From MED660 sp002691025 (GTDB lineage Bacteria > Myxococcota_A > UBA9160 > UBA4427): a DNA stretch of 64,000 nucleotides. A program made the translations under genes and the position numbers. Shown one piece after another: positions 8,680-17,835 of the stretch; the stretch's first letter is position 1, and each line of letters starts with the position of its first letter. A model generated the notes under the pieces. It did not search any database and was not told the DNA's origin. It saw only the letters and a program-made list of their open reading frames with translations. The DNA lies in contig NHDZ02000118.1 of assembly GCA_002170485.2 (NCBI GenBank), positions 62,001-126,000 of the forward strand, in the 5' to 3' direction.

Positions 8680-11655
8680 ATGCTTACCCTCGTTCAAGTC
8701 CAGAAAACGGTCCTCAGCGGCCTCCTCCTCCCTCTCGCTCTGGGTTGGATGGCCTGTGCGCACAGCCCCCCGTCGCCGGTGGATCCGCCCGCCAGGAACA
8801 AAACCCTGCTTTCGGGCAGCCACCAACTCAGCTTCGAGGGGCGGCGATCAGGCGAGGGGTATTTCTCAAGAGATGCAAGGCAGCTCATCTTCCAGAGCGA
8901 ACGTGAGCCAGGGAATCCCTTCTACCAGATCTATACCCTCGACCTTGAAAACGGGATGAGCCAGCTGGTATCTCCCGGGGTAGGAAAAGCAACGTGTGGC
9001 TTCTTCCATCCAGGGGGCCGACTCGTCCTCTTCTCCTCCACGTATCTAGACCCGGAATCCATCGCGAAGCAACGCGCGGAAATAGAACTGAGAGCCGAAG
9101 GCACTCCCCGGCGATACGCGTGGGACTATGATGAGCAGTACGACATCTTCAGTGCCGTAATCGACCGCCCCGAAGACAAGACTCCCAAAAGGCTGACACG
9201 GGAAAAAGGATATGACGCCGAAGCAGCCTGGTCGCCCAATGGACGGCAAATCATCTTTGCTTCCAATCGCCATGCCTACGCGACCGGCGCCAAGGTGGAC
9301 GAAGAACGGCTGGCCAAAGACCCTTCGCACTATATCGACCTCTATATCATGGATGCGAGTGGCCGAAATGTCAGACGACTGACCGAGAACGAGGGCTACG
9401 ATGGAGGCCCGTTTTTCAGTCCAGACGGAGAACGAATCGTCTGGAGAAGATTCTCGCCGGATGGGGAACGAGCTGAAATCTACACGATGAAAACGGATGG
9501 CAGCGACATTATCCAACTCACCCACCTCGACGCCGTTTCATGGGCTCCGTTCTACCACCCCTCTGGCGAATACATCATCTTCAGTACGAATCTGAACGGC
9601 TTTGACAACTTTGAGCTCTACATGGTGGATGCCCGAGGCCAGAAGGAACCGGTTCGCGTCACCGAAAAGCCGGGTTTCGATGGATTGCCCGTCTTCTCAC
9701 CCGATGGAAAAGAACTTGTCTGGACCAGCAACCGGACCACGAAAAAGCAGTCTCAACTCTTCCGGGCAGACTGGAATGATGTTCTTGCGCGCTCGCTGCT
9801 TGAACTCCCGGACCAGAGAGGCCCCACAGCAAAGAACCTCCTGCCCCTTCCCGAAGACCTCAATGATCGGATCCATGAAAAGGACCTCGAGGCTCATGTG
9901 AAGGCCTTGACCGATCCTGTCACCGAGGGGCGCCTGACCGGAACCGCCGGCGAGAAGATTGCGAGTAGTTACGTGGCTCGTGCTTTCAGGAGCATGGGTC
10001 TGAAACCCGCCGGAGACAATGGTGCCTACTTCCAGAGCTTTGGCTTCACCGCAGGAATCTCCCTGGGAGAAGGCAATCGTCTGGACCTTCGCGTTCCCGA
10101 TTCAGGAAANCTCTTCGAATACCAGGTGGGGACCGACTGGATACCTTTCTCATTTTCTCGAGAGGGCCAGGTCCCTGCGAGCGAAGTCGTCTATGCGGGC
10201 TATGGGATCCAGGCTCCTGGAACGGAAATGCAGAGAGCCATCGATGACTACGCAGGAATCGATGTCACGGACCGCTGGGTTCTCGTCTTCCGTTATCTCC
10301 CGGAAGAGTTGAGCCCTGAGTCTCGACAGCACCTTCATCGCTATTCCAGCATCAGACACAAGGCCATGGTGGCCAGGGAGCAAGGTGCGAAGGGGCTGCT
10401 GGTCGTCAGTGGCCCGCGATCGAAAGTCCGGAATCAACTCGCCCCGCTCAAATTCGACGTTTCATTGGCAGGGACATCCATTGCCGCACTCAGCATCACT
10501 GATGCCCTCGCAACAGAATTGATCAAGGCCTCTGATTGGACACTGGAAGAACTTCAAGAACGAACCGATTCAAGCAGCGACACCCCCGGCTTTGTCGTCC
10601 CAGGAGCCAACCTGAGCGCCAATATATCCCTTGAGCGTCAAAGNAAAACGGGTCGGAATGTGCTGGGGAGACTTCAGGTCGGTCCATCACCCAGCCGGGA
10701 ATTCATTGTCCTCGGAGCTCATCTCGACCATCTGGGTTCAGGCGGAAGCTCTTCTTCTCTTGCCGAAGAAAACGAACGCAACGAGATCCACCCCGGCGCC
10801 GACGACAACGCATCCGGCGTGGCCGCGATACTCGAAATCGCCCAGCAGCAGGCACAACTCCTCAGTGAAGGTCGCCTCCCGGCCNACCGGGACATTTTGT
10901 TTGCAGCCTGGTCGGGTGAAGAGCTCGGNCTGCTCGGNTCCGCTTTCTGGACGGATCATGCCGTCAATCCCCACAGCACACAGGCCGGACTCTCGTCCAG
11001 CGTCATCGCCTACCTGAATTTCGATATGGTCGGTCGAATGCAAGACTCGGTATCGATCTACGGCGTGGGCTCAAGCCCGGTCTGGCCTCGGGAAATCGAA
11101 GCGGCCAATGTGCCCATCGGCATCGCCATACAGACCCATCAGGAAAGTAGCTTGCCTACGGATGCCACTTCATTCTACAACCGCCAGGTGCCGACCCTCG
11201 CCGCATTCACCGGCTCGCACACCGACTATCACACGCCCACAGACACCGCCGAAAAACTCGACTACAAAAGCCTGAGGGANATCGCCCGACTCATGGGCCA
11301 GATCAGNCTCTCCCTGGCGACGCAAAGTGATGCCCCCGCTTTCATTGAGAGCACAGAGAAACCACAAGGGGCTCCCAGGGCCAATTTGCGAGCCTATCTT
11401 GGCACGATTCCCGACTACGCCAGCAGTGAAGTAATGGGAGTGCCCCTCTCGGGCGTCAAGAAGGGCGGCCCCGCCGACGAAGCCGGATTGCGCGCTGGGG
11501 ATATCATCATCGAACTCGCCGGCCGGAAGATCGAAAACATCTATGACTACACGTTCGCAATCGAAGCCCTGAAGATCGGAGAAAACAACTCCGTCACGGT
11601 NAATCGAGAAGGGAAGAGCGTGGTACTCACGATCGTCCCCGGCTCCAGAGAATAG
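8680..11655 (+). CDS. Lipoprotein: TolB-like propeller, PA domain, M28 peptidase and PDZ fusion
   Basis: A 991-residue exported protein. The N-terminus is a signal peptide with a weak lipobox ending at Cys26 (LGWMAC). Residues about 50-380 hold repeated PD40/TolB blades (DAEAAWSPNGRQIIFASNR, GGPFFSPDGERIVW, GLPVFSPDGKELVW). A protease-associated insert follows (EGQVPASEVVYAGYGI). The M28 zinc aminopeptidase core has its ligands in GAHLDHLG, GADDNASGVAA, WSGEEL, FDMVGR and SHTDYHTPTD. A C-terminal PDZ domain (KKGGPADEAGLRAGDIIIE) ends it. All metal ligands look intact, so it should cleave N-terminal residues from peptides, with propeller and PDZ modules selecting substrates. Most of its ambiguous bases fall on third codon positions. 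Confidence 0.88.
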   Translation: MLTLVQVQKTVLSGLLLPLALGWMACAHSPPSPVDPPARNKTLLSGSHQLSFEGRRSGEGYFSRDARQLIFQSEREPGNPFYQIYTLDLENGMSQLVSPGVGKATCGFFHPGGRLVLFSSTYLDPESIAKQRAEIELRAEGTPRRYAWDYDEQYDIFSAVIDRPEDKTPKRLTREKGYDAEAAWSPNGRQIIFASNRHAYATGAKVDEERLAKDPSHYIDLYIMDASGRNVRRLTENEGYDGGPFFSPDGERIVWRRFSPDGERAEIYTMKTDGSDIIQLTHLDAVSWAPFYHPSGEYIIFSTNLNGFDNFELYMVDARGQKEPVRVTEKPGFDGLPVFSPDGKELVWTSNRTTKKQSQLFRADWNDVLARSLLELPDQRGPTAKNLLPLPEDLNDRIHEKDLEAHVKALTDPVTEGRLTGTAGEKIASSYVARAFRSMGLKPAGDNGAYFQSFGFTAGISLGEGNRLDLRVPDSGXLFEYQVGTDWIPFSFSREGQVPASEVVYAGYGIQAPGTEMQRAIDDYAGIDVTDRWVLVFRYLPEELSPESRQHLHRYSSIRHKAMVAREQGAKGLLVVSGPRSKVRNQLAPLKFDVSLAGTSIAALSITDALATELIKASDWTLEELQERTDSSSDTPGFVVPGANLSANISLERQXKTGRNVLGRLQVGPSPSREFIVLGAHLDHLGSGGSSSSLAEENERNEIHPGADDNASGVAAILEIAQQQAQLLSEGRLPAXRDILFAAWSGEELXLLXSAFWTDHAVNPHSTQAGLSSSVIAYLNFDMVGRMQDSVSIYGVGSSPVWPREIEAANVPIGIAIQTHQESSLPTDATSFYNRQVPTLAAFTGSHTDYHTPTDTAEKLDYKSLRXIARLMGQIXLSLATQSDAPAFIESTEKPQGAPRANLRAYLGTIPDYASSEVMGVPLSGVKKGGPADEAGLRAGDIIIELAGRKIENIYDYTFAIEALKIGENNSVTXNREGKSVVLTIVPGSRE

Positions 11656-11779
11656 TCCTCTCTTTTCAAGAATCGGAGAGCGGGAGCGCCTTGGTGCGAA
11701 CAGCCATGCTGCACAGTGAAACGATACGGAATTTNCCGCCGCTCCCATCGAAACCATTCCACTCACGGAAATCGCGANC

Positions 11780-13066
11780 TTGATTCGAATCTCCCTCATC
11801 CTGGTCCTCGCCTGCGGACTGGCTCTTGCACTCTGGNTCTACGGACCGGGGTCAAACCACTCCCAACGAGAACTCTTCTCCTTGTTTGATCAGGAAAGTC
11901 GGGTGGAACTTTTTTCCAATCTCCACGCCATGAAGCCATCGCAAATGGTTTCAGCCTCAAGCAAGCCACGCTTGTTCCATCGCATACCGGCCTCCATCGA
12001 AGCTGGCTATACCTGGGAAGGCCGCGAAAAATCCCTGGACGATTTCCTCGATGAAACAGCGTCCATGGGCATCATGGTCCTGGTCGATGGGGGGATCATC
12101 GAAGAGAGGTATGCGCCGGGAATANATCAGGAAACCCGCATCTCAGCCTGGACGGCGCTCCAAACCTACCTCACCACCCTGGTGGCCATCGGAATCCAAC
12201 AAGGAGTCATCGAAAGCCTGGATGATCCCGTCAAGAAGTATGCGCAGGATTTCGACGGTACGGACTACGGGGATGTCACCCTACGAGACCTCTTGAACGG
12301 ACGTTCNGGCATGGATGCCACACCGCCCGCGAGTTCCCTGATCCCTGAAACCGTCTGGACCTACATGGATCTCCTCCGCTACCCGGAAAACCCGGACGAG
12401 ACGGCTCNGACCATGAAGTCCCGAACCGAAGCCGCACGCGGAGTCCACGTCACCCCCACGGACCCTCATGTACTGGGCGCTGTCATCCAGGGAGCATGGG
12501 GCCATGACCGATCCCTGGTGGACATCCTGCAGGAAGAACTCTGGGCGCCTTTGGGATTTGGCGGAGAGGCCTACTGGGTACAGGATGCGACTGGAGCCGA
12601 TGGGAACGTCCTTACGAGATGCTGCCTCAGCATGCGGCTTCTTGAATTCGCCCAACTGGGCCAGGTTCATCTTGAGCACGGATCGTTTCGAAACGAGCAG
12701 NACCTTCCAACCNACTGGATCGAGCGCCGCGAACTCTCGCCTCGGGNCACGGCGACACAAGACAACCAGGATCCGANANCAGGCTACGGGATGGGNTTCC
12801 AGCGTCTTGACGANGCCCAGGAGGAACTCATCGCTCCAGGTNCTTTCGGACAGTNTCTCTGGATCGATCATGAAAACCAGATCGTGATCGCACAATTCAG
12901 CTCTGGCCATGGAGGCGAAGGGCCGGGTCTTGAAGAAAAACTACGGGCCTATCGTGCCATCGCAGAAGCCGCCCAGGCACAACGACCCTACGAAAGGGTC
13001 ACCTCCACGGGCCAAGCGGANNACTCCACCCAGGAAGTGCCCACCGAAAGGAACGACCCGCAATAG
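11780..13066 (+). CDS. Serine beta-lactamase/esterase-fold protein, catalytic residues lost
   Basis: 428 residues with an N-terminal membrane anchor or signal segment (about 4-20). The fold matches the penicillin-binding/class C beta-lactamase-like family: LVAIGIQQGVIESLDDPVKKY, VTLRDLLNGR, LWAPLGFGGEAYWVQD and a late LWIDHENQIVIAQFS. The usual SxxK nucleophile motif is replaced by T-A-L-Q (125-128), and the YxN position reads V-T-P (224-226). No ambiguous base touches these codons. It is therefore probably a non-catalytic relative, perhaps binding a cell-wall or ester ligand. The start is TTG. It lies 124 bases after the M28 gene on the same strand. It should not be read as an antibiotic-resistance gene. 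Confidence 0.75.
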   Translation: MIRISLILVLACGLALALWXYGPGSNHSQRELFSLFDQESRVELFSNLHAMKPSQMVSASSKPRLFHRIPASIEAGYTWEGREKSLDDFLDETASMGIMVLVDGGIIEERYAPGIXQETRISAWTALQTYLTTLVAIGIQQGVIESLDDPVKKYAQDFDGTDYGDVTLRDLLNGRXGMDATPPASSLIPETVWTYMDLLRYPENPDETAXTMKSRTEAARGVHVTPTDPHVLGAVIQGAWGHDRSLVDILQEELWAPLGFGGEAYWVQDATGADGNVLTRCCLSMRLLEFAQLGQVHLEHGSFRNEQXLPTXWIERRELSPRXTATQDNQDPXXGYGMXFQRLDXAQEELIAPGXFGQXLWIDHENQIVIAQFSSGHGGEGPGLEEKLRAYRAIAEAAQAQRPYERVTSTGQAXXSTQEVPTERNDPQ

Positions 13067-13094
13067 GATCTCCTCGCGGGAATCAGACGATGGG

Positions 13095-13730
13095 TCAATT
13101 ATCGCGTTCGACTTCCTGAAGATATTCAAGCTCCATGATNGTATCTTCAAGAGCTTCGAGGATGGCTTCGTCGCCTCCCCTGCTTCGACGNACACGTAGG
13201 GCCGAAAGAAGATTTTCCAACTGAAAATCAGCGATGACTTCAAGAGCCGCGATATTCACCTCTTCGGATTGATCATCCAGCGCACGAAGCAGCGGTGCGC
13301 TGATATCCTCNTCTTCCATCATGGAAAGCGAGGCAATGGCATCCAGCTTGAGATCCTCGTCCAGGGCGTTATCGATGACCATCCCCAACCCTCGGACCGC
13401 AACCTCACCACCCTGGTCCTCCAGCTCAAGCATGTAGTCGAGCACTGCCTCATCGTCACCCGNAGCCAGAGAGGAATCCAGTCGANCGGTGAGATCGCCC
13501 TCTGGATCAAGAGTCGTGGCGACTTCCGGTACGGCGCGCGCCCCCGACGGCGTCTCNCCGGAATCCATTGTCTCAATGAGCTCAGATTGGCTGGCCATGC
13601 GTCGCAATTCGGCGCGCTTTTCGTCCGCCGAAAATCGATCCTCCTCTACCGAATCCGAACANCCGGCCGAGCCGATCAAACCCAGGANGCAGAGAAACGG
13701 AACCACGCAGGACTTTCGAAAACAATGCAT
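13095..13730 (-). CDS. HEAT-like repeat lipoprotein
   Basis: About 211 residues. A signal peptide (CVVPFLCxLGLIGSAxC) suggests a lipoprotein. After an acidic, Ser-rich spacer, repeated helical units appear, such as DEAVLDYMLELEDQGGEVAVRG, EDLKLDAIASLSMM, ISAPLLRALDDQSEEVNIAA and LEVIADFQLENLLSAL. These are typical of HEAT/PBS-type scaffolds. I chose the start with GGAGGA eight bases upstream; an earlier in-frame start would put non-signal sequence first. It is convergent with the beta-lactamase-like gene, leaving only 28 bases between stops. A partner-binding role is inference. Confidence 0.7.
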   Translation of the reverse strand: MHCFRKSCVVPFLCXLGLIGSAXCSDSVEEDRFSADEKRAELRRMASQSELIETMDSXETPSGARAVPEVATTLDPEGDLTXRLDSSLAXGDDEAVLDYMLELEDQGGEVAVRGLGMVIDNALDEDLKLDAIASLSMMEXEDISAPLLRALDDQSEEVNIAALEVIADFQLENLLSALRXRRSRGGDEAILEALEDXIMELEYLQEVERDN

Positions 13731-13933
13731 GCCGAGANTCCTCCATCCCNGTCTGATTGGTGGCCAAAGCTGGATTTCCCGGGGAAAGGCCCCTGGGTTG
13801 CGTCGGGCCATATTGACCCAGAATGTCGGTGATCTCAAGCGAATAAGGAATCGGATGACTTGAAGATCGAATCAGAAACGGTCAAAATCGGACTGGAATC
13901 ATTTCCTGCGCCAAAACCGGAAAGAGGTGAAGG

Positions 13934-14341
13934 ATGGTCGTTGAAGGTGGATGCTACTGCGGCAGAATGCGATACAAGGCGGAAGGGGATCCCGCCTTCA
14001 AGGCCCAGTGCCATTGTCGAGAATGTCAGTACATTTCGGGCGGCGCTCCCAACTTCCTGATGGGAATGATGGAGTCGGGGTTCTCCTATTCAAGTGGAAT
14101 CGCCAAAGCCTTTACACGAAGCGATCTTGAAAATCCGGTCACACGGGAGTTCTGCGGAGATTGCGGGACCCACCTGGTCAGCAGGGTCCCGGGAGCGCCC
14201 GGTATGGTTTTCATCAAAGTCGGCACCTTCGATGACCCGGGTCTTTTCGAGCAGCCCCAGATGGCCATCTTCACCGTGGACAAACAGACCTTTCATCATC
14301 TGCCCGATGGAATCGCTTCATTCGAAAAAGGCCCCAACTGA
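13934..14341 (+). CDS. GFA/CENP-V family zinc protein
   Basis: 135 residues of the glutathione-dependent formaldehyde-activating enzyme fold. Zinc-binding cysteines are visible in EGGCYCGRMRY, CHCRECQY and FCGDCGTHL. The family binds glutathione or thiol adducts, but most members have no proven reaction, so formaldehyde detoxification is only a possibility. A strong GAGGTGAAGG precedes the ATG. The aldo/keto reductase gene starts 54 bases later on the same strand and may be co-transcribed. Confidence 0.85.
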   Translation: MVVEGGCYCGRMRYKAEGDPAFKAQCHCRECQYISGGAPNFLMGMMESGFSYSSGIAKAFTRSDLENPVTREFCGDCGTHLVSRVPGAPGMVFIKVGTFDDPGLFEQPQMAIFTVDKQTFHHLPDGIASFEKGPN

Positions 14342-14395
14342 AGAATCCGGCCGATTCCACATTCGAGCATCTCGGCGGATCAAGAGGATGAATAC

Positions 14396-15892
14396 ATGGG
14401 AATCCTGGTTTTCTTCTTGTGGTTGGTATCCGCCTGCATTTCCTACGTTCTTCTTGGAGGCTTCCTCGAGAAATTGATCGAGGGGTATGATGCCTCTCGG
14501 ATCTCCAACCTCCCCCTTTGGGTGACTGGGGTTGCCCTTCTCATCAGTATCGGTGCAACGCTGCTTTGGGCGTCGAGAGTTCCAAAAGTTCCCCATTCCA
14601 GGACTCCGCGGGCAAGCCAGCGAAGGCGTTTCATCGGCGCCGCTCTCGGCTCGGTGGCGGGAGTAGCGGCGGCCGCCGCGGCGGGAGTCCTTCGGAACCG
14701 CGAATGGTACTCCGTCACAGGCCGGAACATCTTCCTGGTCAGGCCGCCCTACAAGGCCAAGCAGTACCAGTCCGACTGGGCCGACTCACGCATTGCCCGC
14801 TATCGGCGACTCGGACGAACCGATTTCCGGGTATCCGACATCTCTCTCGGAACCGGATCCTCGACGGGAGGCCGATTGACCCCTCAAGTCGCACGGGAAG
14901 CCATCGACCGGGGAATGAACTACTTCGATACAGCGCCCGACTATGCGGCCTCAGGCTCGGAGCAGATCCTGGGCGAAGCCATGAAGGGGGTGAGGGACCG
15001 TGTTTTCCTGGCTACGAAGTTCTGTACTCCTCAGGGTCATCTCGGACCCGGTTCCACCGTTCAGGATTACATGGACGCCGTCAACTCCAGTCTTCAAAGA
15101 TTGAAAACCGATCACGTTGATCTCGTCCATATCCACTCATGCAACAGCGTCGATCGCCTGATGGACGAGAACGCCCACGAAGCCTTCGACCGACTCAAGG
15201 CACAAGGCAAGGCCCGATTCCTGGGCGTTTCCACGCACACACCCGATCTGGAAGAGGTCGCCAATGCGGCCATCGACAGCAATCGCTTCGACGTAATGAT
15301 GCTCGCCTACCACTACGGCGCCTGGCCGGGCATCGGTCAGATCATCGACCGGGCGGCAGCCAATGATATTGGAGTCGTCGCCATGAAGACCCTGCGTGGC
15401 TCCTCTCATCAGGGTCTACGAGCGGTCCAGGATTCCCCAGAATCGTTCACGCAAGCTTCTTTCAAATGGGTTCTTTCCAATCCAAGTGTTTCATGCCTCG
15501 TGATTTCGCTTTGGGAACGAGCCCAGATCGACGAGTTCTTCTTCGCTTCAGGCCAGGATCCCAGCCCCGATGAATACGCCGTCCTCGAGAGCTACGATCA
15601 ATCGACTCGTAGCATCCAGTGCCGCCCTCACTGCGGAGACTGTTTGAGCCAGTGTCCCGAGAACCTTTCGATTCCGGACATCCTGAGGCAACGAACCTAT
15701 TTCGAGAACTACGGTGCGGAAAAGGAAGGCATGCGGCTCTACTCTGAGCTTGAGAAGAACGCGAGTGTCTGCGCCGCGTGTCCGGCGCCTTGTCAATCGG
15801 GCTGCTCTTATGGGATCAATATCCCAGACGAACTCAAGAAAGCGCATTCACTCTTGAGCCTAGACCCCGGGGAGTCCCATTCTCGCGGCTAA
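14396..15892 (+). CDS. Membrane-anchored aldo/keto reductase with C-terminal cysteine clusters
   Basis: 498 residues. Two hydrophobic segments (about 3-22 and 41-60) are followed by SQRRRFIGAALGS and an Ala-rich stretch (76-97) that resembles a twin-arginine segment, though placed internally. The aldo/keto reductase barrel spans about 135-400 with the tetrad Asp178, Tyr183 (FDTAPDY), Lys208 (LATKF) and a His in DLVHIHS. The C-terminus has CX3CX2CX3C (CRPHCGDCLSQC) and CX2CX3CX3C (CAACPAPCQSGC), as expected for one or two iron-sulfur clusters. Family members with this ferredoxin tail are known; the membrane and Tat-like front is unusual. Substrate and sidedness are unknown. Confidence 0.85.
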   Translation: MGILVFFLWLVSACISYVLLGGFLEKLIEGYDASRISNLPLWVTGVALLISIGATLLWASRVPKVPHSRTPRASQRRRFIGAALGSVAGVAAAAAAGVLRNREWYSVTGRNIFLVRPPYKAKQYQSDWADSRIARYRRLGRTDFRVSDISLGTGSSTGGRLTPQVAREAIDRGMNYFDTAPDYAASGSEQILGEAMKGVRDRVFLATKFCTPQGHLGPGSTVQDYMDAVNSSLQRLKTDHVDLVHIHSCNSVDRLMDENAHEAFDRLKAQGKARFLGVSTHTPDLEEVANAAIDSNRFDVMMLAYHYGAWPGIGQIIDRAAANDIGVVAMKTLRGSSHQGLRAVQDSPESFTQASFKWVLSNPSVSCLVISLWERAQIDEFFFASGQDPSPDEYAVLESYDQSTRSIQCRPHCGDCLSQCPENLSIPDILRQRTYFENYGAEKEGMRLYSELEKNASVCAACPAPCQSGCSYGINIPDELKKAHSLLSLDPGESHSRG

Positions 15893-16006
15893 GCCGTTAA
15901 ACTCCAGAGCACCACAGGGCATTCCATAGCCAAGGAATCCCGACTAGAGAGCTCCATACTCCTCACCTGACTGACTTCAGCCAGGAGACACCCGGGAGAA
16001 AGACCC

Positions 16007-16810
16007 ATGTCCATCGGCGAGAAGAATACCCATGCCGAATTCTACTACCGCGTTCCCATGAAAGACGGTGAACAAAAACCTTCTTTCGGAAAGAACCCCA
16101 TCGACCCCACCGTCATCCGGCATCAACCCCATCGGAAGGTCGTCACCAACGCCCGCCACATCCAGACAACGCTGGACAATGAAGGATTCGTACTGAGAAA
16201 ACACGAATCGCGGGTCAAGGACTTCTATGACGCATCTGAGATAGAGGAGAAGTACTACCCGGAGATCATGGAACTGGCGCGCGAAATCACAGGTGCGAAA
16301 TCATTCCGTATGCTCGGCCACATTACCCGGAATGAAGCGGAAGCCGAGGCGGGAAAAGGACTGGGGGCTCACAGACTGGTCCACAACGATTTCACACCGG
16401 CGCTGATGGACACCATCCGGGATTTCGTCACGGATACCCATCGACTTGAAGGCCGTATCGCCATCTTCAATGTCTGGAGGCGCTTCGACACAGGCCATCT
16501 CCATGCCCCACTCGCTGTTTGTGACAGCCAATCCATCTCGGAGAAGGACCTGCTCCCGACGGATCTGCATGACTACGGTGGCCGTGAGGGGTTCAAACTG
16601 GAGATCTACCAGTCACTGAACAGTGATCAACATCGCTGGTTCTACTACCCCGAAATGAAGAGGGATGAGGTCGTCGTATTCCGAACACTGGATACGGCCA
16701 AGGATCCTTTTATTCCAACCCTGCATTCGGCTTTCGATCACCCCGATTGCCCCGACCGTACACCTGTTCGGGAAAGCATCGAAGCCCGAGTCCTCTGTTT
16801 CTATCAATGA
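16007..16810 (+). CDS. CmcJ/NvfI-family oxidoreductase
   Basis: 267 residues resembling the CmcJ/NvfI/AsaB family, iron and 2-oxoglutarate type enzymes or their relatives from secondary metabolism. Family-like stretches are HNDFTPALM, RIAIFNVWRRF, YYPEMKRDEVVVFRTLD and PTLHSAFDHPDCP. HND and the late HSAFDHP could supply metal ligands. The first part (FYYRVPMKDGEQKP) also matches family starts. GGGAGAAAGACCC precedes the ATG. No biosynthetic cluster surrounds it, so the substrate is unknown. Confidence 0.78.
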   Translation: MSIGEKNTHAEFYYRVPMKDGEQKPSFGKNPIDPTVIRHQPHRKVVTNARHIQTTLDNEGFVLRKHESRVKDFYDASEIEEKYYPEIMELAREITGAKSFRMLGHITRNEAEAEAGKGLGAHRLVHNDFTPALMDTIRDFVTDTHRLEGRIAIFNVWRRFDTGHLHAPLAVCDSQSISEKDLLPTDLHDYGGREGFKLEIYQSLNSDQHRWFYYPEMKRDEVVVFRTLDTAKDPFIPTLHSAFDHPDCPDRTPVRESIEARVLCFYQ

Positions 16811-16928
16811 CGGATCAAGAAAGATTCCCTGACCCCAGAAGGCCCTTGATGACCGATCCGGATCCTGGGGTACTGTCAATCCAGCATTCCGACTCTGAGC
16901 TCGGCAATCCGGCCGAAAAGAGGAGAAC

Positions 16929-17816
16929 ATGACCGACCTCCATCCCGCGCCTCTTCTGGCTGTCATCGGCGGCAGTGGACTCTACGAAGTCCCTGGCCTG
17001 GAAGACCTTGAATGGAAGACGGTCGAAAGCCCGTGGGGCCAACCTTCTGATGACCTTCTTTTTGGCCGGATCCGCGATACGCCCGTGGTCTTCCTGCCGC
17101 GCCATGGTCGAGGCCACCCACTCAGTCCGTCGGACATCAACTACCGAGCGAATATCGATGTCTTGAAACGTTCGGGTGTCACCGACATCATCTCACTCTC
17201 GGCGGTCGGCTCTTTTCGCGAAGAGCTTGCCCCCGGAGACTTCGTGATCTGTGATCAGTTCATCGACCGGACTTCGGCTCGCAAGACCAGCTTCTTCGGC
17301 TCCGGGCTGGTCGCTCATGTTTCCATGGCCCACCCCGTCAATCCTCGACTCGGAGACTGGTCCGAGGACGCGTGCCAAGAGCTCGGAATCCCGGTTCACC
17401 GGAACGGGACGTACCTGGCCATGGAAGGACCTCAGTTCTCGACCCTGGCCGAATCCACTCTCTACAGACAGTGGGGTTGTGATGTCATCGGCATGACGAA
17501 CATGCCTGAGGCCAAACTCGCTCGCGAAGCCGAAATCCCGTACTGCACAGTCGCCATGGTGACCGACTACGATTGCTGGCACCCCGAACATGACAACGTC
17601 AGTGTGGAAACCATCATTGCGACACTGAAGAGCAACTCGCTCAACGCCAACAAATTGATTGCTGGAATCGTTCCTCGCATGAAGGAGAGGCCGGCGCTCT
17701 GTCACTCAGGCGACGACCGCGCTCTCGAAGGAGCCATTATCACGGAACCCGGCGCAAGAGATCCGGAACGGATGGCCAAGCTGGATGCGATCGCCGGACG
17801 CGTCTTGAACACTTGA
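16929..17816 (+). CDS. mtnP: S-methyl-5'-thioadenosine phosphorylase
   Basis: Phosphorolysis of methylthioadenosine to adenine and methylthioribose-1-phosphate in polyamine and methionine salvage. The 295 residues show the family pattern throughout: AVIGGSGLYEVPGLE, FLPRHGRGHPLSPSDINYRAN, SAVGSFREELAPGDFVICDQ, MEGPQFSTLAES, GMTNMPEAKLAREAEI and VTDYDCWH. Inosine-type phosphorylases of the same family are the alternative. An AGAGGAG precedes the ATG. apt follows after 19 bases, so the adenine released here can be converted to AMP by the next gene product. Confidence 0.92.
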   Translation: MTDLHPAPLLAVIGGSGLYEVPGLEDLEWKTVESPWGQPSDDLLFGRIRDTPVVFLPRHGRGHPLSPSDINYRANIDVLKRSGVTDIISLSAVGSFREELAPGDFVICDQFIDRTSARKTSFFGSGLVAHVSMAHPVNPRLGDWSEDACQELGIPVHRNGTYLAMEGPQFSTLAESTLYRQWGCDVIGMTNMPEAKLAREAEIPYCTVAMVTDYDCWHPEHDNVSVETIIATLKSNSLNANKLIAGIVPRMKERPALCHSGDDRALEGAIITEPGARDPERMAKLDAIAGRVLNT

Positions 17817-17835
17817 TCTGGAGTAGACCCACACG

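Noticed and set aside
11780..13066. Possible beta-lactamase resistance gene
   Set aside because: The nucleophile Ser/Lys and Tyr are replaced, so no such activity is expected.
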